64,000 bases of DNA from Rhizobium leguminosarum (GCF_017876795.1 NZ_JAGIOR010000003.1:124001-188000); one strand, 5' to 3'. Shown: positions 43,992-53,513, counted from the first letter of the stretch. Notes: a model not told the origin generated them from the letters alone. Numbers and translations: made by a program.

Positions 43992-44750
43992 TTATTCCCG
44001 GCCTCTGAATCGGCGCTGATAGGCCGGATCATAGAGCGAACTCTCGCGGAAATCCTCTGCTGCGAGCGACGGGCCGACGAAGATGATCGCCGTGCGTTCG
44101 ATCGGTTCGGCCGCAACCTTCGCCTCGATATCGGAAAGCGTGCCGCGCAGGATGCGCTCGTCCGGCCAGGAGGCTTTGACGACGATCGCCACCGGGCAGT
44201 CGGCGCCGTAAAGCGGCGTCAATTCCTCGACAACCTGTTTCAGCGCATGGATTGCCAGATGGATCGAAAGCGTCGCGCCCGTCGCGCCGAATTTCGACAG
44301 GGTCTCGTCGTTCGGCATCGGTGACGCCCGGCCGGAAACGCGGGTGAGCACCAGGCTTTGGGCCACTGATGGGATCGTCAGTTCACGCCCGAGCGCCGAG
44401 GCGGCCGCCGCAAAGGCTGGAACACCCGGCGTCATCGTATAGTCGATGCCGTGTTTTTGCAGCCGGCGCACCTGCTCGGCCACCGCACTCCAGACCGAGA
44501 GATCACCGGAATGCAGCCGGGCGACATCCTGGCCGGCTGCCGCAGCGCTGAGATATTCCGCCTCGATCTCGTCGAGCGACATCGGCGCGGTATCGACGAT
44601 ACGTGCATCCGGCGGGCAATATTGCAGCAGTTCCGGCGAGACGATCGAGCCGGCATAGAGGCAGACCGGGCATCTAGCGATAAGATCGCGGCCGCGCACC
44701 GTGATCAGATCCGCAGCCCCCGGCCCCGCGCCGATGAAATGCACCGTCAT
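43992..44750 (-). CDS. cobM: Precorrin-4 C11-methyltransferase
   Basis: About 252 residues. SAM-dependent methyltransferase making precorrin-5 in the aerobic vitamin B12 route. Motifs are [68 protein letters not shown] and [16 protein letters not shown]. It is the last gene of the leftward cob run (cobF to cobM), 4 bases after the cobL stop, so it is probably cotranscribed with cobL. Confidence 0.95.
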   Translation of the reverse strand: MTVHFIGAGPGAADLITVRGRDLIARCPVCLYAGSIVSPELLQYCPPDARIVDTAPMSLDEIEAEYLSAAAAGQDVARLHSGDLSVWSAVAEQVRRLQKHGIDYTMTPGVPAFAAAASALGRELTIPSVAQSLVLTRVSGRASPMPNDETLSKFGATGATLSIHLAIHALKQVVEELTPLYGADCPVAIVVKASWPDERILRGTLSDIEAKVAAEPIERTAIIFVGPSLAAEDFRESSLYDPAYQRRFRGRE

Positions 44751-44754
44751 CCCG

Positions 44755-45987
44755 TTATCCTTTCGTCCAGCGCCATTGTGTCACCGGCATCGCCGGCCGC
44801 CAGCCGCTCATGCCGCCGATGGGCTCAGCGCGCGATATTTCGATCCGTGTCAGCGAGCCGCCGCGTTTGGCGTGTTCTGAGAGCAGCACGGCTTCCATCT
44901 CCAGCGTCACGGCATTGGCGACGAGCCGCCCTCCCGGCTTCAGCGCGGCAGTCGCGGCATCAATGACGCCGGGCTCGCTGCCGCCGCCGCCGAGGAAGAT
45001 CACATCCGGTTCCGGCAGGCCCGTTAGTGCGCCGGGCGCCGTGCCTTCGACGACGGCAAGATGCGGCACACCGAAGGCGGAGGCGTTGCGGGCGACGCGT
45101 GCGGCACGCGCCGGCGACTGCTCGACGGCGATTGCCTTCAGCGACGGATCGGCGAGCATCCATTCGATGCCGATCGATCCTGAGCCGGCGCCGATATCCC
45201 AGAGCAGTTCGCCGTGACGCGGCGCCAGTGCCGACAGCGTTACCGCCCGGATTTCGCGTTTGGTGATCTGTCCGTCATGCTCGAACAGCGCATCCTCGAA
45301 GCCTGCGGCGAAAGGCAGAATACGAGCACCCTCCCCTGCCGCGATTTCAAGCGCACAGACGTTCAGCGGATCGACGTCCGCGAGATCGAATTGCGCTGCC
45401 ACGGTGCTTCTCTGCCGTTCCCGGGGACCACCAAGCGCCTCGAGCACGGTAAGCTGCGACTGACCGAAGCCGGTCGCAGCAAGCAGGGTAGCCAGATCGC
45501 CCGGCCCCGTCTGGTCCGAGGTCAACGCGATGATGCGCCGCCCGGGATGCAGATGCGGCCGGATCAGGTCGATCGGCCTGCCATGCAGCGAAATCGTCGC
45601 GAGGTCCTGCAGCGGCCAGCCGAGGCGCGAGGCGGCAAGGCTAAAGGCCGACGGCGCCGGGATGGTGCGCATCTCTTCCGCCGTCACGTGGCGGGAAAGC
45701 GTTGCGCCGACGCCGTAGAGGAACGGGTCGCCGGAGGCGAGTACCACGACCGGCGTGCCGCGCCTTTGAAGGATGGCATCGACCGAGCGCTCGAACGGGC
45801 TCTGCCAGGAAAGCTTTTCGCCCGATATCAGCGACGCTGCAAGCGCAAGGTGGCGTGCGCCGCCGAAGATCGCAGGTGCGGTCACGATCAGCCGCCTCGC
45901 CACTTCGCCGAGCCCTTCTGGACCATCTTCGCCGATGCCGATAATAGTCAGCCAGCGCGGGCCGCAAGGAGGAGAGAGATCAGACAT
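44755..45987 (-). CDS. cobL: Precorrin-6Y C5,15-methyltransferase (decarboxylating)
   Basis: A 410-residue two-domain enzyme. The N-terminal half is the CobE/CbiE-type SAM methylase ([37 protein letters not shown]). The C-terminal half is the CbiT-type domain ([36 protein letters not shown]). It methylates C5 and C15 and removes the acetate carboxyl of precorrin-6B to give precorrin-8X. The ATG at 45987 overlaps the divergent cobK ATG, both in CATG. Confidence 0.95.
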   Translation of the reverse strand: MSDLSPPCGPRWLTIIGIGEDGPEGLGEVARRLIVTAPAIFGGARHLALAASLISGEKLSWQSPFERSVDAILQRRGTPVVVLASGDPFLYGVGATLSRHVTAEEMRTIPAPSAFSLAASRLGWPLQDLATISLHGRPIDLIRPHLHPGRRIIALTSDQTGPGDLATLLAATGFGQSQLTVLEALGGPRERQRSTVAAQFDLADVDPLNVCALEIAAGEGARILPFAAGFEDALFEHDGQITKREIRAVTLSALAPRHGELLWDIGAGSGSIGIEWMLADPSLKAIAVEQSPARAARVARNASAFGVPHLAVVEGTAPGALTGLPEPDVIFLGGGGSEPGVIDAATAALKPGGRLVANAVTLEMEAVLLSEHAKRGGSLTRIEISRAEPIGGMSGWRPAMPVTQWRWTKG

Positions 45988-46756
45988 GGGAAGACCTCGC
46001 ATTCTGATCCTCGGCGGCACCAGCGAGGCGCGGCTGCTCGCCGAGGCGCTCGCGGCACGGGAAAATTGCGATGTTCTTCTGTCGCTGGCCGGCCGTACCG
46101 AAAAACCGGCCGCGCAGCCGGTTCCTGTTCGCATCGGCGGTTTCGGCGGGGCTGCAGCGCTCGCCGATTTCCTGAAGACCGGCGGATATGATCTGCTGAT
46201 CGACGCCACGCATCCCTTCGCCGAGCGCATTTCCGCCAATGCCGCCTTTGCCGCCGAGACCACCGGCATTGCCGCAATCGCTCTGCGCCGTCCCGAATGG
46301 CAATGCCTGCCGGGCGATCGCTGGCGGGAGGTGCGGAGTATCCTGGCTGCCATCGAAGCGCTCGGCCCCTCCCCCCGCCATGTCTTTCTGGCGACCGGCC
46401 GGCTGGGCGCGCATCATGCGGAGGCGGCGCCGCAGCATTTCTATCTCGTCCGCAGCGTTGATCCCGTTGAACGGCCGCTGGCGCTCGCGAATGTCGACTA
46501 TCTCCTCGATCGTGGCCCGTTCACGCTGGAATGCGAATGCGTCTTGCTGAAGCAGCATCGCATCGACGTCATCATTGCCAAGAACAGCGGCGGTGCCGCC
46601 ACCTATGCGAAGATCGAGGCAGCCCGCCTGCTCGGTATCGAGGTGATGATGGTGGCGCGCGCCTCGGCGTCCACAGTCAGGACGGTCGAAACGGTCGAGG
46701 CGGCGCTGGTGACGATCGATCACGTCGTTTCCCCCGCCATGAAACGCGGCGTATAG
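45986..46756 (+). CDS. cobK: Precorrin-6A reductase
   Basis: A 256-residue NADPH-dependent reductase making precorrin-6B. Motifs are RILILGGTSEARLLAEALA, DATHPFAERISANAAFA, VFLATGRLGAHHAEAAP and AKNSGGAATYAKIEAARLLG. The ATG at 45986 has AAGGAGGAGAG upstream, so it is a real start. It is the only cob gene here on the plus strand: its start codon overlaps the cobL start codon and its last 37 bases overlap the end of cobJ. Its ribosome site therefore lies in cobL coding DNA. Confidence 0.94.
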   Translation: MGRPRILILGGTSEARLLAEALAARENCDVLLSLAGRTEKPAAQPVPVRIGGFGGAAALADFLKTGGYDLLIDATHPFAERISANAAFAAETTGIAAIALRRPEWQCLPGDRWREVRSILAAIEALGPSPRHVFLATGRLGAHHAEAAPQHFYLVRSVDPVERPLALANVDYLLDRGPFTLECECVLLKQHRIDVIIAKNSGGAATYAKIEAARLLGIEVMMVARASASTVRTVETVEAALVTIDHVVSPAMKRGV

Positions 46757-47484
46757 ACAAGGTCCAGCCTGCCGGGCCGCGTGACGATCCGCGTCTCGGC
46801 GGAGCCGATGATGATGCAGGTCGCCATATCGGCCATCGAGGCATCGGCCTGCGACAAGTTCTGTACGGCAATGTGCTCGTCCGGCCGCCCGGCCGCCCGC
46901 CCGAAAATAACCGGCGTCGTTGCGGGCAGATGGTCGCGCAACAGCTTGAAGGCTTCGCCGAGCTGCCAGGGCCGCGCCCGGCTGATCGGGTTATAGAGGG
47001 CGATGACGAAACCGGCCTTGGCTGCCAATTCAAGGCGGTTTTCTATTGTATTCCAAGGCTTTAGATTATCAGACAGCGAGATGGCGCAGAAGTCGTGGCC
47101 AAGCGGCGCTCCGGCTCTAGCCGCCACCGCCAGCATTGCGGTGATGCCGGGCAGGATGGTGAGATCGACCGCGCGCCATGCTCCCGGGCCGTTCTCGATC
47201 GCCTCGCAGACGGCGGCGGCCATGGCAAAGACGCCGGGGTCACCGCCGGAGACGACGCAGACCTTGGCTCCATCCGCTGCCATCGAAAGGGCCGCCCCTG
47301 CCCTGTCGAGTTCCTCGCGATTGTCCGAGGCATGCCGCAGCTGATCGTGGCGGAGCTGCAGCCTGTCGAGATAGGGTCCGTAACCGAAGAAGTCCGTTGC
47401 CGCATCGACGGCGGCCAGCGCTTCCGGCGTCATCTGTTCGGGATTGCCGGGGCCGGTGCCGATGACAAAAAGCCTGCCGCTCAT
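46720..47484 (-). CDS. cobJ: Precorrin-3B C17-methyltransferase
   Basis: A 254-residue SAM methylase making precorrin-4 with ring contraction. Motifs are LFVIGTGPGNPEQMTPEAL, FGYGPYLDRL, VCVVSGGDPGVFAMAAAVCE, TILPGITAMLAVAARAGAP, and ISLSDNLKPWNTIENRLEL. The C-terminal coding end overlaps the convergent cobK by 37 bases. The start at 47484 overlaps the cobI stop (47481), so the two are coupled. Confidence 0.95.
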   Translation of the reverse strand: MSGRLFVIGTGPGNPEQMTPEALAAVDAATDFFGYGPYLDRLQLRHDQLRHASDNREELDRAGAALSMAADGAKVCVVSGGDPGVFAMAAAVCEAIENGPGAWRAVDLTILPGITAMLAVAARAGAPLGHDFCAISLSDNLKPWNTIENRLELAAKAGFVIALYNPISRARPWQLGEAFKLLRDHLPATTPVIFGRAAGRPDEHIAVQNLSQADASMADMATCIIIGSAETRIVTRPGRLDLVYTPRFMAGETT

Positions 47485-48212
47485 CGGTTGTTCTCCCAGC
47501 CCGGCACCAGTACCAGCGAAAAATACGGCGCATCGCCATCTGTCCGGTCGGCAAGCTTTTCCATCGCCGCATTCGCCATGGTGCCGCGCTCGACATAGAC
47601 GGCTTCCGCAAGCCGGCCGGCTGCCGCCAACGCCCGGCGGATCTTCGGCAGATTGCGGCCGACCTTCATGATGACGGCGGCCTGCGTATCGGCAAGGCGG
47701 CGCGTCAGTTCGGTCTCAGCCATCGTACCGGGCAGTACGGAAAGCACGTCGTCACCTTGGACGATCGGCATGCCCGCCAGGGACCAGCAGCCCGACATGG
47801 CGCTGATGCCGGGGATCACCTCGGTCGGGTAGCGCTGGGAAAGCCGGATATGCAGATGCATATAGGAGCCATAAAACAGCGGATCGCCCTCGCTGAGCAC
47901 AGCGACAGTCAGCCCGGCATCGAGATGGCCGGCGACTGACCTGGCCGACTGGTCGTAGAATTCGGTGATCAGGCTTTGGTAGCGCTCGTCGTTTTTGTCG
48001 ATCTCGGTGGTGACGGGATAATAGAGCGGCAGCAGCGTCACCCCGGGCTTCAGCAGTGGTTCGACGATCGCCTTGCCGTTACCGCCCCTGCCCTGCTTGG
48101 CGAAATAAGCAACCACGTCAGCGCTTTCGATGGCGCGCACGGCCTTGAGGGTCAGAAGCTCGGGGTCGCCGGGACCCGTGCCGACGCCGATGAGACGGCC
48201 GCTTGTCGTCAT
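47481..48212 (-). CDS. cobI: Precorrin-2 C20-methyltransferase
   Basis: A 243-residue SAM methylase, first dedicated step here, producing precorrin-3A. Motifs are GRLIGVGTGPGDPELLTLKA, VAYFAKQGRGGNGKAIVE, VAVLSEGDPLFYGSYMHLHI, VIPGISAMSGCWSLAGMPIV and VIMKVGRNLPKIRRAL. The ATG at 48212 overlaps the cobH stop (48209), and its own stop overlaps the cobJ start. This is tight packing in one operon. Confidence 0.95.
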   Translation of the reverse strand: MTTSGRLIGVGTGPGDPELLTLKAVRAIESADVVAYFAKQGRGGNGKAIVEPLLKPGVTLLPLYYPVTTEIDKNDERYQSLITEFYDQSARSVAGHLDAGLTVAVLSEGDPLFYGSYMHLHIRLSQRYPTEVIPGISAMSGCWSLAGMPIVQGDDVLSVLPGTMAETELTRRLADTQAAVIMKVGRNLPKIRRALAAAGRLAEAVYVERGTMANAAMEKLADRTDGDAPYFSLVLVPGWENNR

Positions 48213-48841
48213 AGGCCCGGCCTCGCCAATGCATTGATGGCGGCTGCCGTCATGGCGCTGCCACCGAGCCGGCCGCGGACGATGGCAAAGGGTACGCCAT
48301 AGGAATTCTCCGCCAGCGCATCCTTGGATTCCGCCGCGCCGACAAAGCCGACAGGCATGCCGAGGATCGCCGCCGGTTTCGGGGCGCCGTCGCGCAGGAG
48401 TTCGAGCAGGTGAAACAGCGCGGTCGGCGCATTGCCGATCGCGACAACGCTGCCGCCGAGCCGATCGAGCCAGAGATGCATGGCGGCGGCCGATCGCGTA
48501 TTGCCGGTTTCACGCGCCAGTTCCGGCGTTGCCGGATCACGCAGCGTGCAGATCACCTCGTTCAGCGCCGGCAGCCTTGCCCGGGTCACGCCCTGGGATA
48601 CCATTTCCGCGTCGCAGAAGATCGGCGCCCCGCCCTTCAGCGCGTCGCGCGCGGCACTGACAAGATCGGCGGAGAACAGGAAATGTTCGGCCGCCTCGAC
48701 CAACCCGCAGGCATGGATCATGCGCACGGCAATTTCGGCTTGATCTTCGGTGAAGCGCGAAAGATCGGCTTCGGCGCGGATGATCGCAAAGGAATGCTCG
48801 TAGATCGCGTCGCCGCTGCGGATATAATCGTAGTCTGGCAT
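48209..48841 (-). CDS. cobH: Precorrin-8X methylmutase
   Basis: A 210-residue cobalamin-pathway isomerase that moves the C11 methyl group to C12, giving hydrogenobyrinate. Motifs are IRSGDAIYEHSFAIIRAEAD, GAPIFCDAEMVSQGVTRARL, and FHLLELLRDGAPKPAAILG, GMPVGFVGAAESKDAL. The catalytic His (IYEHSF) is near the N-terminus. It begins 2 bases after cobG and overlaps cobI. Confidence 0.95.
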   Translation of the reverse strand: MPDYDYIRSGDAIYEHSFAIIRAEADLSRFTEDQAEIAVRMIHACGLVEAAEHFLFSADLVSAARDALKGGAPIFCDAEMVSQGVTRARLPALNEVICTLRDPATPELARETGNTRSAAAMHLWLDRLGGSVVAIGNAPTALFHLLELLRDGAPKPAAILGMPVGFVGAAESKDALAENSYGVPFAIVRGRLGGSAMTAAAINALARPGL

Positions 48842-48843
48842 TC

Positions 48844-50226
48844 CTATTCCTGTCGCAGCGCCTTCGACATGCCGGTTGCGCCAAGCCGTGTAAGGCAGGC
48901 AGCAGCCGATTCGCCAGCGCCTCTGTTGTCTTCGATGGACCGGGCGAGCCTCTCTATAGCGAAATCGATCCGACCGCCAGCGATCCGTTCGTCCGGCCGA
49001 TCCGCCGCTAACCCGTTGAGGATCAGATCGTAACCCTCCGCCGAACCCGTCAGCGTCAGCGCCGGCCGGGCATGCGCGCAGCCCTTGGCACAGCCGGAGA
49101 GATGCAGCGTCAGCGAACCGTCGAAGAGGGCAGGTGCTGCGGCCATGATGCGGCGCGCCAGAGTTCTGGTCTCGTAGAAGCCGGAGCCGCAGGCGCCGGC
49201 CCCGGCACAGGCGGCGATGTGCTCGCTGTTCTCCCCGGCTTGCGCGCTGAAGCCATATTTGGCTGCGGCGATCTGCATAGCCGGCACTCCATCTGCGGGA
49301 AGGCCGATGAAAAAGAAACCGCGACCGGGCGCAACCCGGATGGCTGTCGCGCCGTGGGCATCGGCGAGGTCCAGCAGAGCGATCAGATCGGAGGCTCGCA
49401 TCTGTCCAAATTCGGGCCTGACGCCGAGTACGGTTTTGCCGTCCGCGAGCCGATGCAGGCCAGAAAGCGGCATGCTTACTGCGCGTGACGGAATGAAGCG
49501 AATGTTATCCACAGCCGGAAAACGGGCTCGCAGAAGCGCCGGATCGATATCCCGTGCCCGGCTGCCCTGCCCGAGGGCTACGAGCAGGCTCAGAACCTCG
49601 CCGACGGCTGACACCGCGGCTTCGGTTGGACCCGTTGCCAGCGGCATTGCAGTTTCCTCATCGCCATTGATCGCGACAAGCCAATCTGCGTCGGATTGCG
49701 CGACGATGCGGATATCAGCGGAAAGTGCCGACAGCCCGAATGCTCCACCGCCGTCGACGACGATCGACAGTTTTGGCGCGAGCCGCGACGAGGCGATGAG
49801 ATCGTGAAGCGTGCGGCGCAACGCCATTTCCATTGCGGCCGGATCACTTCGCTCTTGCGGGTCGATGCCGTGCAGCGGCGAAATCTCGATCGCCGGCCCG
49901 TTCGCTACGATGATCCCGGCGGCATCGATATCGGAGGCGAGTTGTCCGACGGTCTCGGCCTGCAGTCCGCGGATCTGCAGATTGCCGCGCGCGGTGATTT
50001 CCAGAATGCCGTTTCCATGCGCTGCGGCTGAGCGAGCGAGTGCAGTAAATTGCGCCAGCGTCAGCGCCCCACCAGCCGGTCGCAGCCGCACCAGCAGACC
50101 GTCGCCGGTCGGCATTGGCGCGGCCAGGGCGGGGCAGGCGCCGCGCCTGCGCATCGCCACCGCCGGGCGGCCGTGCAGATCCGCCTCGCCTGTCCTGTCG
50201 ATCGCCGTTGCGGCCTCAATGCTCAT
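48844..50226 (-). CDS. cobG: Precorrin-3B synthase (monooxygenase)
   Basis: A 460-residue sulfite/nitrite-reductase-fold protein that uses O2 and an Fe-S cluster to make precorrin-3B. The nitrite-reductase-like halves are visible (LLVRLRPAGGALTLAQFTAL, ITARGNLQIRGLQAETVGQL), and the cluster ligands appear as AACAGAGACGSGF and LHLSGCAKGCAHA. The ATG at 50226 has AGAGGATCAAGA upstream, six codons inside a longer frame. It lies downstream of cobF and is the commitment to the oxygen-dependent route. Confidence 0.93.
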   Translation of the reverse strand: MSIEAATAIDRTGEADLHGRPAVAMRRRGACPALAAPMPTGDGLLVRLRPAGGALTLAQFTALARSAAAHGNGILEITARGNLQIRGLQAETVGQLASDIDAAGIIVANGPAIEISPLHGIDPQERSDPAAMEMALRRTLHDLIASSRLAPKLSIVVDGGGAFGLSALSADIRIVAQSDADWLVAINGDEETAMPLATGPTEAAVSAVGEVLSLLVALGQGSRARDIDPALLRARFPAVDNIRFIPSRAVSMPLSGLHRLADGKTVLGVRPEFGQMRASDLIALLDLADAHGATAIRVAPGRGFFFIGLPADGVPAMQIAAAKYGFSAQAGENSEHIAACAGAGACGSGFYETRTLARRIMAAAPALFDGSLTLHLSGCAKGCAHARPALTLTGSAEGYDLILNGLAADRPDERIAGGRIDFAIERLARSIEDNRGAGESAAACLTRLGATGMSKALRQE

Positions 50227-50297
50227 TCTTGATCCTCTGACCATTTCTTACATGATCGCAGCCGGCGCGGCAAAAGATGTGGAAAAGGGCCGGCCAG

Positions 50298-51062
50298 CTA
50301 TTCCTTGAAATCGCGTCCCTTGCGCAGCAGATAGATATCCATGATCCAGCCGTGCCTTTGCCTGGCCTCGGCGCGGAGCGCCAGAATCTCGGCGGCGATA
50401 TCCCCAAGCCGTCCCGATCTGACGATCTCGTCCTTGGTGCCGAGATAGGCGCCCCAGAAGATTTCGGCGTCGGGATCGTCGATCTTTGCAAAAGCCTGTT
50501 CGCCGTCGAGCATGACGACCGTGCTGTCGGTCAAAAGCCCGTCATGCGCCAGCCTGCGCCCTGTGGTGATCTCGATCGGTTTGCCGACAAGGTTGACCGG
50601 AATTTTGTGGCTGGCCGCCAAGGCCTGAATGCTGGTGATGCCGGGAATGACGCTGTAATCGAAATCCAGGCCGGCTTCCTGCCGCACGCGTTCGATGATG
50701 CGGATTGTGCTGTCGTAGAGGCTGGGATCGCCCCAGACGAGAAAAGCGCCACCGCCGTCTTCCGGCAGGCCGGAGATCAGCTCTCTATAGATGCGGGCGA
50801 TCTCGCCGTGCCAGGCATCGACGCTTTGCGGATAGGTCCTGTCTGCCGTCTGCCTTTGCGGCACGGCAAATTCGCAAACCCTGCTGCCTGGCCGCGTTAT
50901 ATATCGCTCGCAGATCTCGCGGCGGATCTCGGCAAGCTCTTCCTTGCCAGTCCCTTTGACCGGCAGGAAGACCACGTCGGCGGCGTTCATCGCGTTGATC
51001 GCCTGTATGGTGACGTGCTCCGGATTGCCTGTGCCGATGCCGATGATATGGATGTGCTTCAA
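50298..51062 (-). CDS. cobF: Precorrin-6A synthase (deacetylating)
   Basis: A 254-residue SAM methylase that methylates C1 and removes acetate from precorrin-5, giving precorrin-6A. Motifs are HIHIIGIGTGNPEHVTIQAI, FLPVKGTGKEELAEIRREI, GAFLVWGDPSLYDSTIRIIE, SVIPGITSIQALAASHKIPV and EITTGRRLAHDG. It starts at a TTG (51062) with CAGGGACTATCGGC upstream. It is the first leftward cob gene and is divergent from repA across the parS-containing gap. No cobalamin riboswitch was seen upstream. Confidence 0.92.
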   Translation of the reverse strand: MKHIHIIGIGTGNPEHVTIQAINAMNAADVVFLPVKGTGKEELAEIRREICERYITRPGSRVCEFAVPQRQTADRTYPQSVDAWHGEIARIYRELISGLPEDGGGAFLVWGDPSLYDSTIRIIERVRQEAGLDFDYSVIPGITSIQALAASHKIPVNLVGKPIEITTGRRLAHDGLLTDSTVVMLDGEQAFAKIDDPDAEIFWGAYLGTKDEIVRSGRLGDIAAEILALRAEARQRHGWIMDIYLLRKGRDFKE

Positions 51063-51132
51063 GCCGATAGTCCCTGTGAGTCCCGGCGGTCTTGCCGAAA
51101 AAGCCGGTGTTCCGCAAGGGCGATGGCAGAGA

Positions 51133-51148
51133 GTTGGCCGCGGCCAAC
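51133..51148. promoter_or_regulatory. parS-type partition site, copy 1 (cobF-repA gap)
   Basis: GTTGGCCGCGGCCAAC is a perfect 16-base palindrome matching the repABC parS consensus GTT-N4-GC-N4-AAC, about 130 bases before repA. An identical copy lies in repB (52508-52523). RepB (ParB type) should bind it. Confidence 0.85.
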
Positions 51149-51264
51149 CGCGCCGGAATGGCTTCTCGGCCCCTATTGTTGCTGCAAATTGCGAATCGTG
51201 TCACCTTCAATACGCTTTTTGACGCTATGTTGACGAAAAAGCGCATCGAAAAGGATTGAGTGTT

Positions 51265-52461
51265 TTGGACAACATTAGCGTATCGACGACAGATGTGCGG
51301 ATCGAGCGGCATGCGAACCAGCTTTCGCGGCAGCTGAAGCTGTTGCGCGAAAAGCTGTTTCCGCCGCTGTCGCAAAAGACGCTGCGCACATTTTCTTCCG
51401 GCGAGGCGGCCCAGATGATCGGCGTCTCGGACGGCTATCTTCGCCAGCTTTCGCTGGATGGCAAGGGGCCGCAGCCGGAACTTTCCCAGAATGGCCGGCG
51501 CTCCTATACGCTTGGCCAGATCAATGAATTGCGCCATTATATGGCAAAGCTGAAGCCGAAGGATGCGCTGTCCTATCTTCCCTGGCGGCGCCCAGGCGAG
51601 AAGCTGCAGACGGTTGCCGTGACCAATTTCAAGGGCGGCTCGGCCAAGACCACGACGACGCTTTATCTGGCACAGTATCTGGCGCTGGCGGGTTATCGGG
51701 TGCTGGCCATCGATCTCGATCCGCAGGCCTCACTCTCGTCCATGCTCGGCGTCCAGCCCGAATTCGATCTTTCCGATGGTGATACGCTTTACGGCGCAAT
51801 TCGCTACGATGCCGATCGCAAGCCGCTGAAAGACATTGTCCGCAAGACTTATTTCGATGGTCTCGATCTGGTGCCGGGCAATCTTGAATTGATGGAATTC
51901 GAGCATGAGACGCCGCGGGCGCTCAGTGATCGCCAGCGGCCGGGCGAACTCTTCTTCCGCCGCGTCGGCATGGCGATTGCCGAGGTCGAGGCCGATTACG
52001 ATGTCGTGGTGATCGACTGCCCGCCGCAGCTCGGTTATCTGACGCTCGGCGCCGTCTGCGCCGCCACATCGCTGCTTATCACCATCCATCCGCAAATGGT
52101 CGATGTCGCCTCCATGTCGCAATTCCTGCTGATGACCTCGGATCTGCTCTCGGTCGTGCGCAAGGCCGGTGGCGATCTGCAGCACGATTTCATCAAATAT
52201 GTCGTCACTCGTCACGAACCTTTCGATGCCCCGCAGTCGCAGATCGTCGCGCTGCTGCGCAGCCTGTTCAGCGATGACGTGTTGACGGCGACCATCCTCA
52301 AATCGACGGCGATCGCCGATGCCGGCTTGACCAAGCAGACCCTCTTCGAGATCGAGAAGGGGCAGGTGCGCCGCTCGACCTATGATCGGGCGCTGGAATC
52401 GGTCAATGCCGCCAACAGCGAAGTTCTCGCCGGTATTCACAAAGCCTGGGGCCGCACATGA
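51265..52461 (+). CDS. repA: RepA, ParA-type partition ATPase
   Basis: About 398 residues; partitions the replicon and represses the repABC operon. A variant Walker A motif NFKGGSAKTTTTLYLAQYL is at about residue 125. Walker B is VVVIDCPPQLGYLTLGAV. The N-terminus (RLRTFSSGEAAQMIGVSDGY) carries a MerR-like DNA-binding helix-turn-helix. The start is uncertain: two in-frame TTG codons (51256, 51265) follow AAAAGGA; 51265 has the better spacing. The stop overlaps the repB start (ATGA), so repA and repB are coupled. Confidence 0.95.
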   Translation: MDNISVSTTDVRIERHANQLSRQLKLLREKLFPPLSQKTLRTFSSGEAAQMIGVSDGYLRQLSLDGKGPQPELSQNGRRSYTLGQINELRHYMAKLKPKDALSYLPWRRPGEKLQTVAVTNFKGGSAKTTTTLYLAQYLALAGYRVLAIDLDPQASLSSMLGVQPEFDLSDGDTLYGAIRYDADRKPLKDIVRKTYFDGLDLVPGNLELMEFEHETPRALSDRQRPGELFFRRVGMAIAEVEADYDVVVIDCPPQLGYLTLGAVCAATSLLITIHPQMVDVASMSQFLLMTSDLLSVVRKAGGDLQHDFIKYVVTRHEPFDAPQSQIVALLRSLFSDDVLTATILKSTAIADAGLTKQTLFEIEKGQVRRSTYDRALESVNAANSEVLAGIHKAWGRT

Positions 52462-53453
52462 GCAGACGTGATCGCCTGAAAGGTCTTTTCGACGATACGG
52501 CGCAGGAGTTGGCCGCGGCCAACTACGAGGAGACGTCTTTGCGCGGATCGGCCGGTCCGGTTCGGACGATGGCGCTGACGCTTGGACGCATGGAGGAAGA
52601 AAGCAGGGCGATGCAGGAGGCTTTGCTCTCCGGCGAACGCATCGTCGAGCTCGATCCCGATCTGATCGATTCCTCCTTCGTCCGCGATCGCCTTGCCGAT
52701 CAGCCGCTCGATATCGAGGACGAACTGGTACAGTCGATTGCCGAGAACGGCCAGGAAGTGCCGGTTCTTGTTCGCCGCCACCCCGATGACGACGAGCGCT
52801 ATCAGATCGCTTACGGTCACCGCCGCCTGCAGGCCGTCAGGCTGCTGGGGCGCAAGGTGCAGGCGATCGTCCGTCAGCTCGACGATACCGATGTCGTCAT
52901 CGCCCAAGGCATCGAGAATTCGGCGCGCCGGAACCTTTCCTATATTGAGCGGGCTGTCTTTGCCCTCAATCTCGAGCTCAAGGGGTTCGAGCGTCCCGTC
53001 ATCATGAAGGCGCTGTCGACCGACAAGACCGAGCTGTCGAAGCTGATCTCCGTCGCCAAGGCGATCCCGGCCGAAATCGTCAGGTCGGTCGGCGCTGCAC
53101 CCGGTATCGGGCGTCGTAAATGGATGGCGCTTGCCCAGGACTGGAACGGGATGACAGCGGCGCGGCTTGCCAAGCTCATCGGTTCGCAACGGTTCACGGC
53201 GGAAGAAAGCGACCGTCGCTTCGAGCTTTTGGTTGCCGAGCTCGCCAGGAAAGAGGCGAAGCCCGAACCCACGGAATATGACTGGAAGCCGAAGAGCGGC
53301 GGCAAGATTGCCGGCCGAATCAAGAGCGCCGGCAATTCCTTCACGATCGCGTTGAAAACCGGCGATGCGCCGGATTTCGGCGCCTACATTTCACGCCGTC
53401 TCGATGAGCTTTACGAAGCCTATCGGGCCGGCAGGTTGCAAGCAGGAGAGTAG
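52458..53453 (+). CDS. repB: RepB, ParB-type partition protein
   Basis: A 331-residue DNA-binding protein. The ParB N-terminal domain (EDELVQSIAENGQEVPVLVR, YGHRRLQAVRLLGRKVQA, QGIENSARRNLSYIERAVF) precedes a helix-turn-helix region (LSTDKTELSKLISVAKAIP). RepB binds parS sites and works with RepA. A parS palindrome is embedded in its own coding sequence (52508-52523), encoding ELAAANY. The ATG overlaps the repA stop. A repB-repC gap with a counter-transcribed RNA follows. Confidence 0.95.
   Translation: MSRRDRLKGLFDDTAQELAAANYEETSLRGSAGPVRTMALTLGRMEEESRAMQEALLSGERIVELDPDLIDSSFVRDRLADQPLDIEDELVQSIAENGQEVPVLVRRHPDDDERYQIAYGHRRLQAVRLLGRKVQAIVRQLDDTDVVIAQGIENSARRNLSYIERAVFALNLELKGFERPVIMKALSTDKTELSKLISVAKAIPAEIVRSVGAAPGIGRRKWMALAQDWNGMTAARLAKLIGSQRFTAEESDRRFELLVAELARKEAKPEPTEYDWKPKSGGKIAGRIKSAGNSFTIALKTGDAPDFGAYISRRLDELYEAYRAGRLQAGE
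52508..52523. promoter_or_regulatory. parS-type partition site, copy 2 (inside repB)
   Basis: An exact second copy of GTTGGCCGCGGCCAAC within the 5' part of repB, 1375 bases from copy 1. It has to encode the residues ELAAAN of RepB as well, so two constraints share the same bases. Confidence 0.85.
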
Positions 53454-53462
53454 GCCGCAAAA

Positions 53463-53513
53463 GAAAAAGCCTCCGAACGTTGCCGTCGCGGAAGCCTTTC
53501 TCATATCTGGACA
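53463..53513 (-). ncRNA. Counter-transcribed RNA of repABC (incA)
   Basis: In the repB-repC gap the minus strand has TTGACA (53542-53547) and GATTCT (53519-53524) separated by exactly 17 bases, then a predicted start near 53513. A terminator hairpin follows (53469-53495, stem GCTTCCG/CGGAGGC with a G-U pair stable only in this strand), then TTTTTCTTTT. This is the standard place and layout of the antisense RNA that limits RepC synthesis in repABC replicons. Ends are approximate. Confidence 0.82.

Noticed and set aside
51063..51255. Cobalamin riboswitch upstream of cobF
   Set aside because: No B12-box-like segment (AGCCAGGAGACCTGCC type) was seen on the cobF strand; the gap is explained by parS and promoters.
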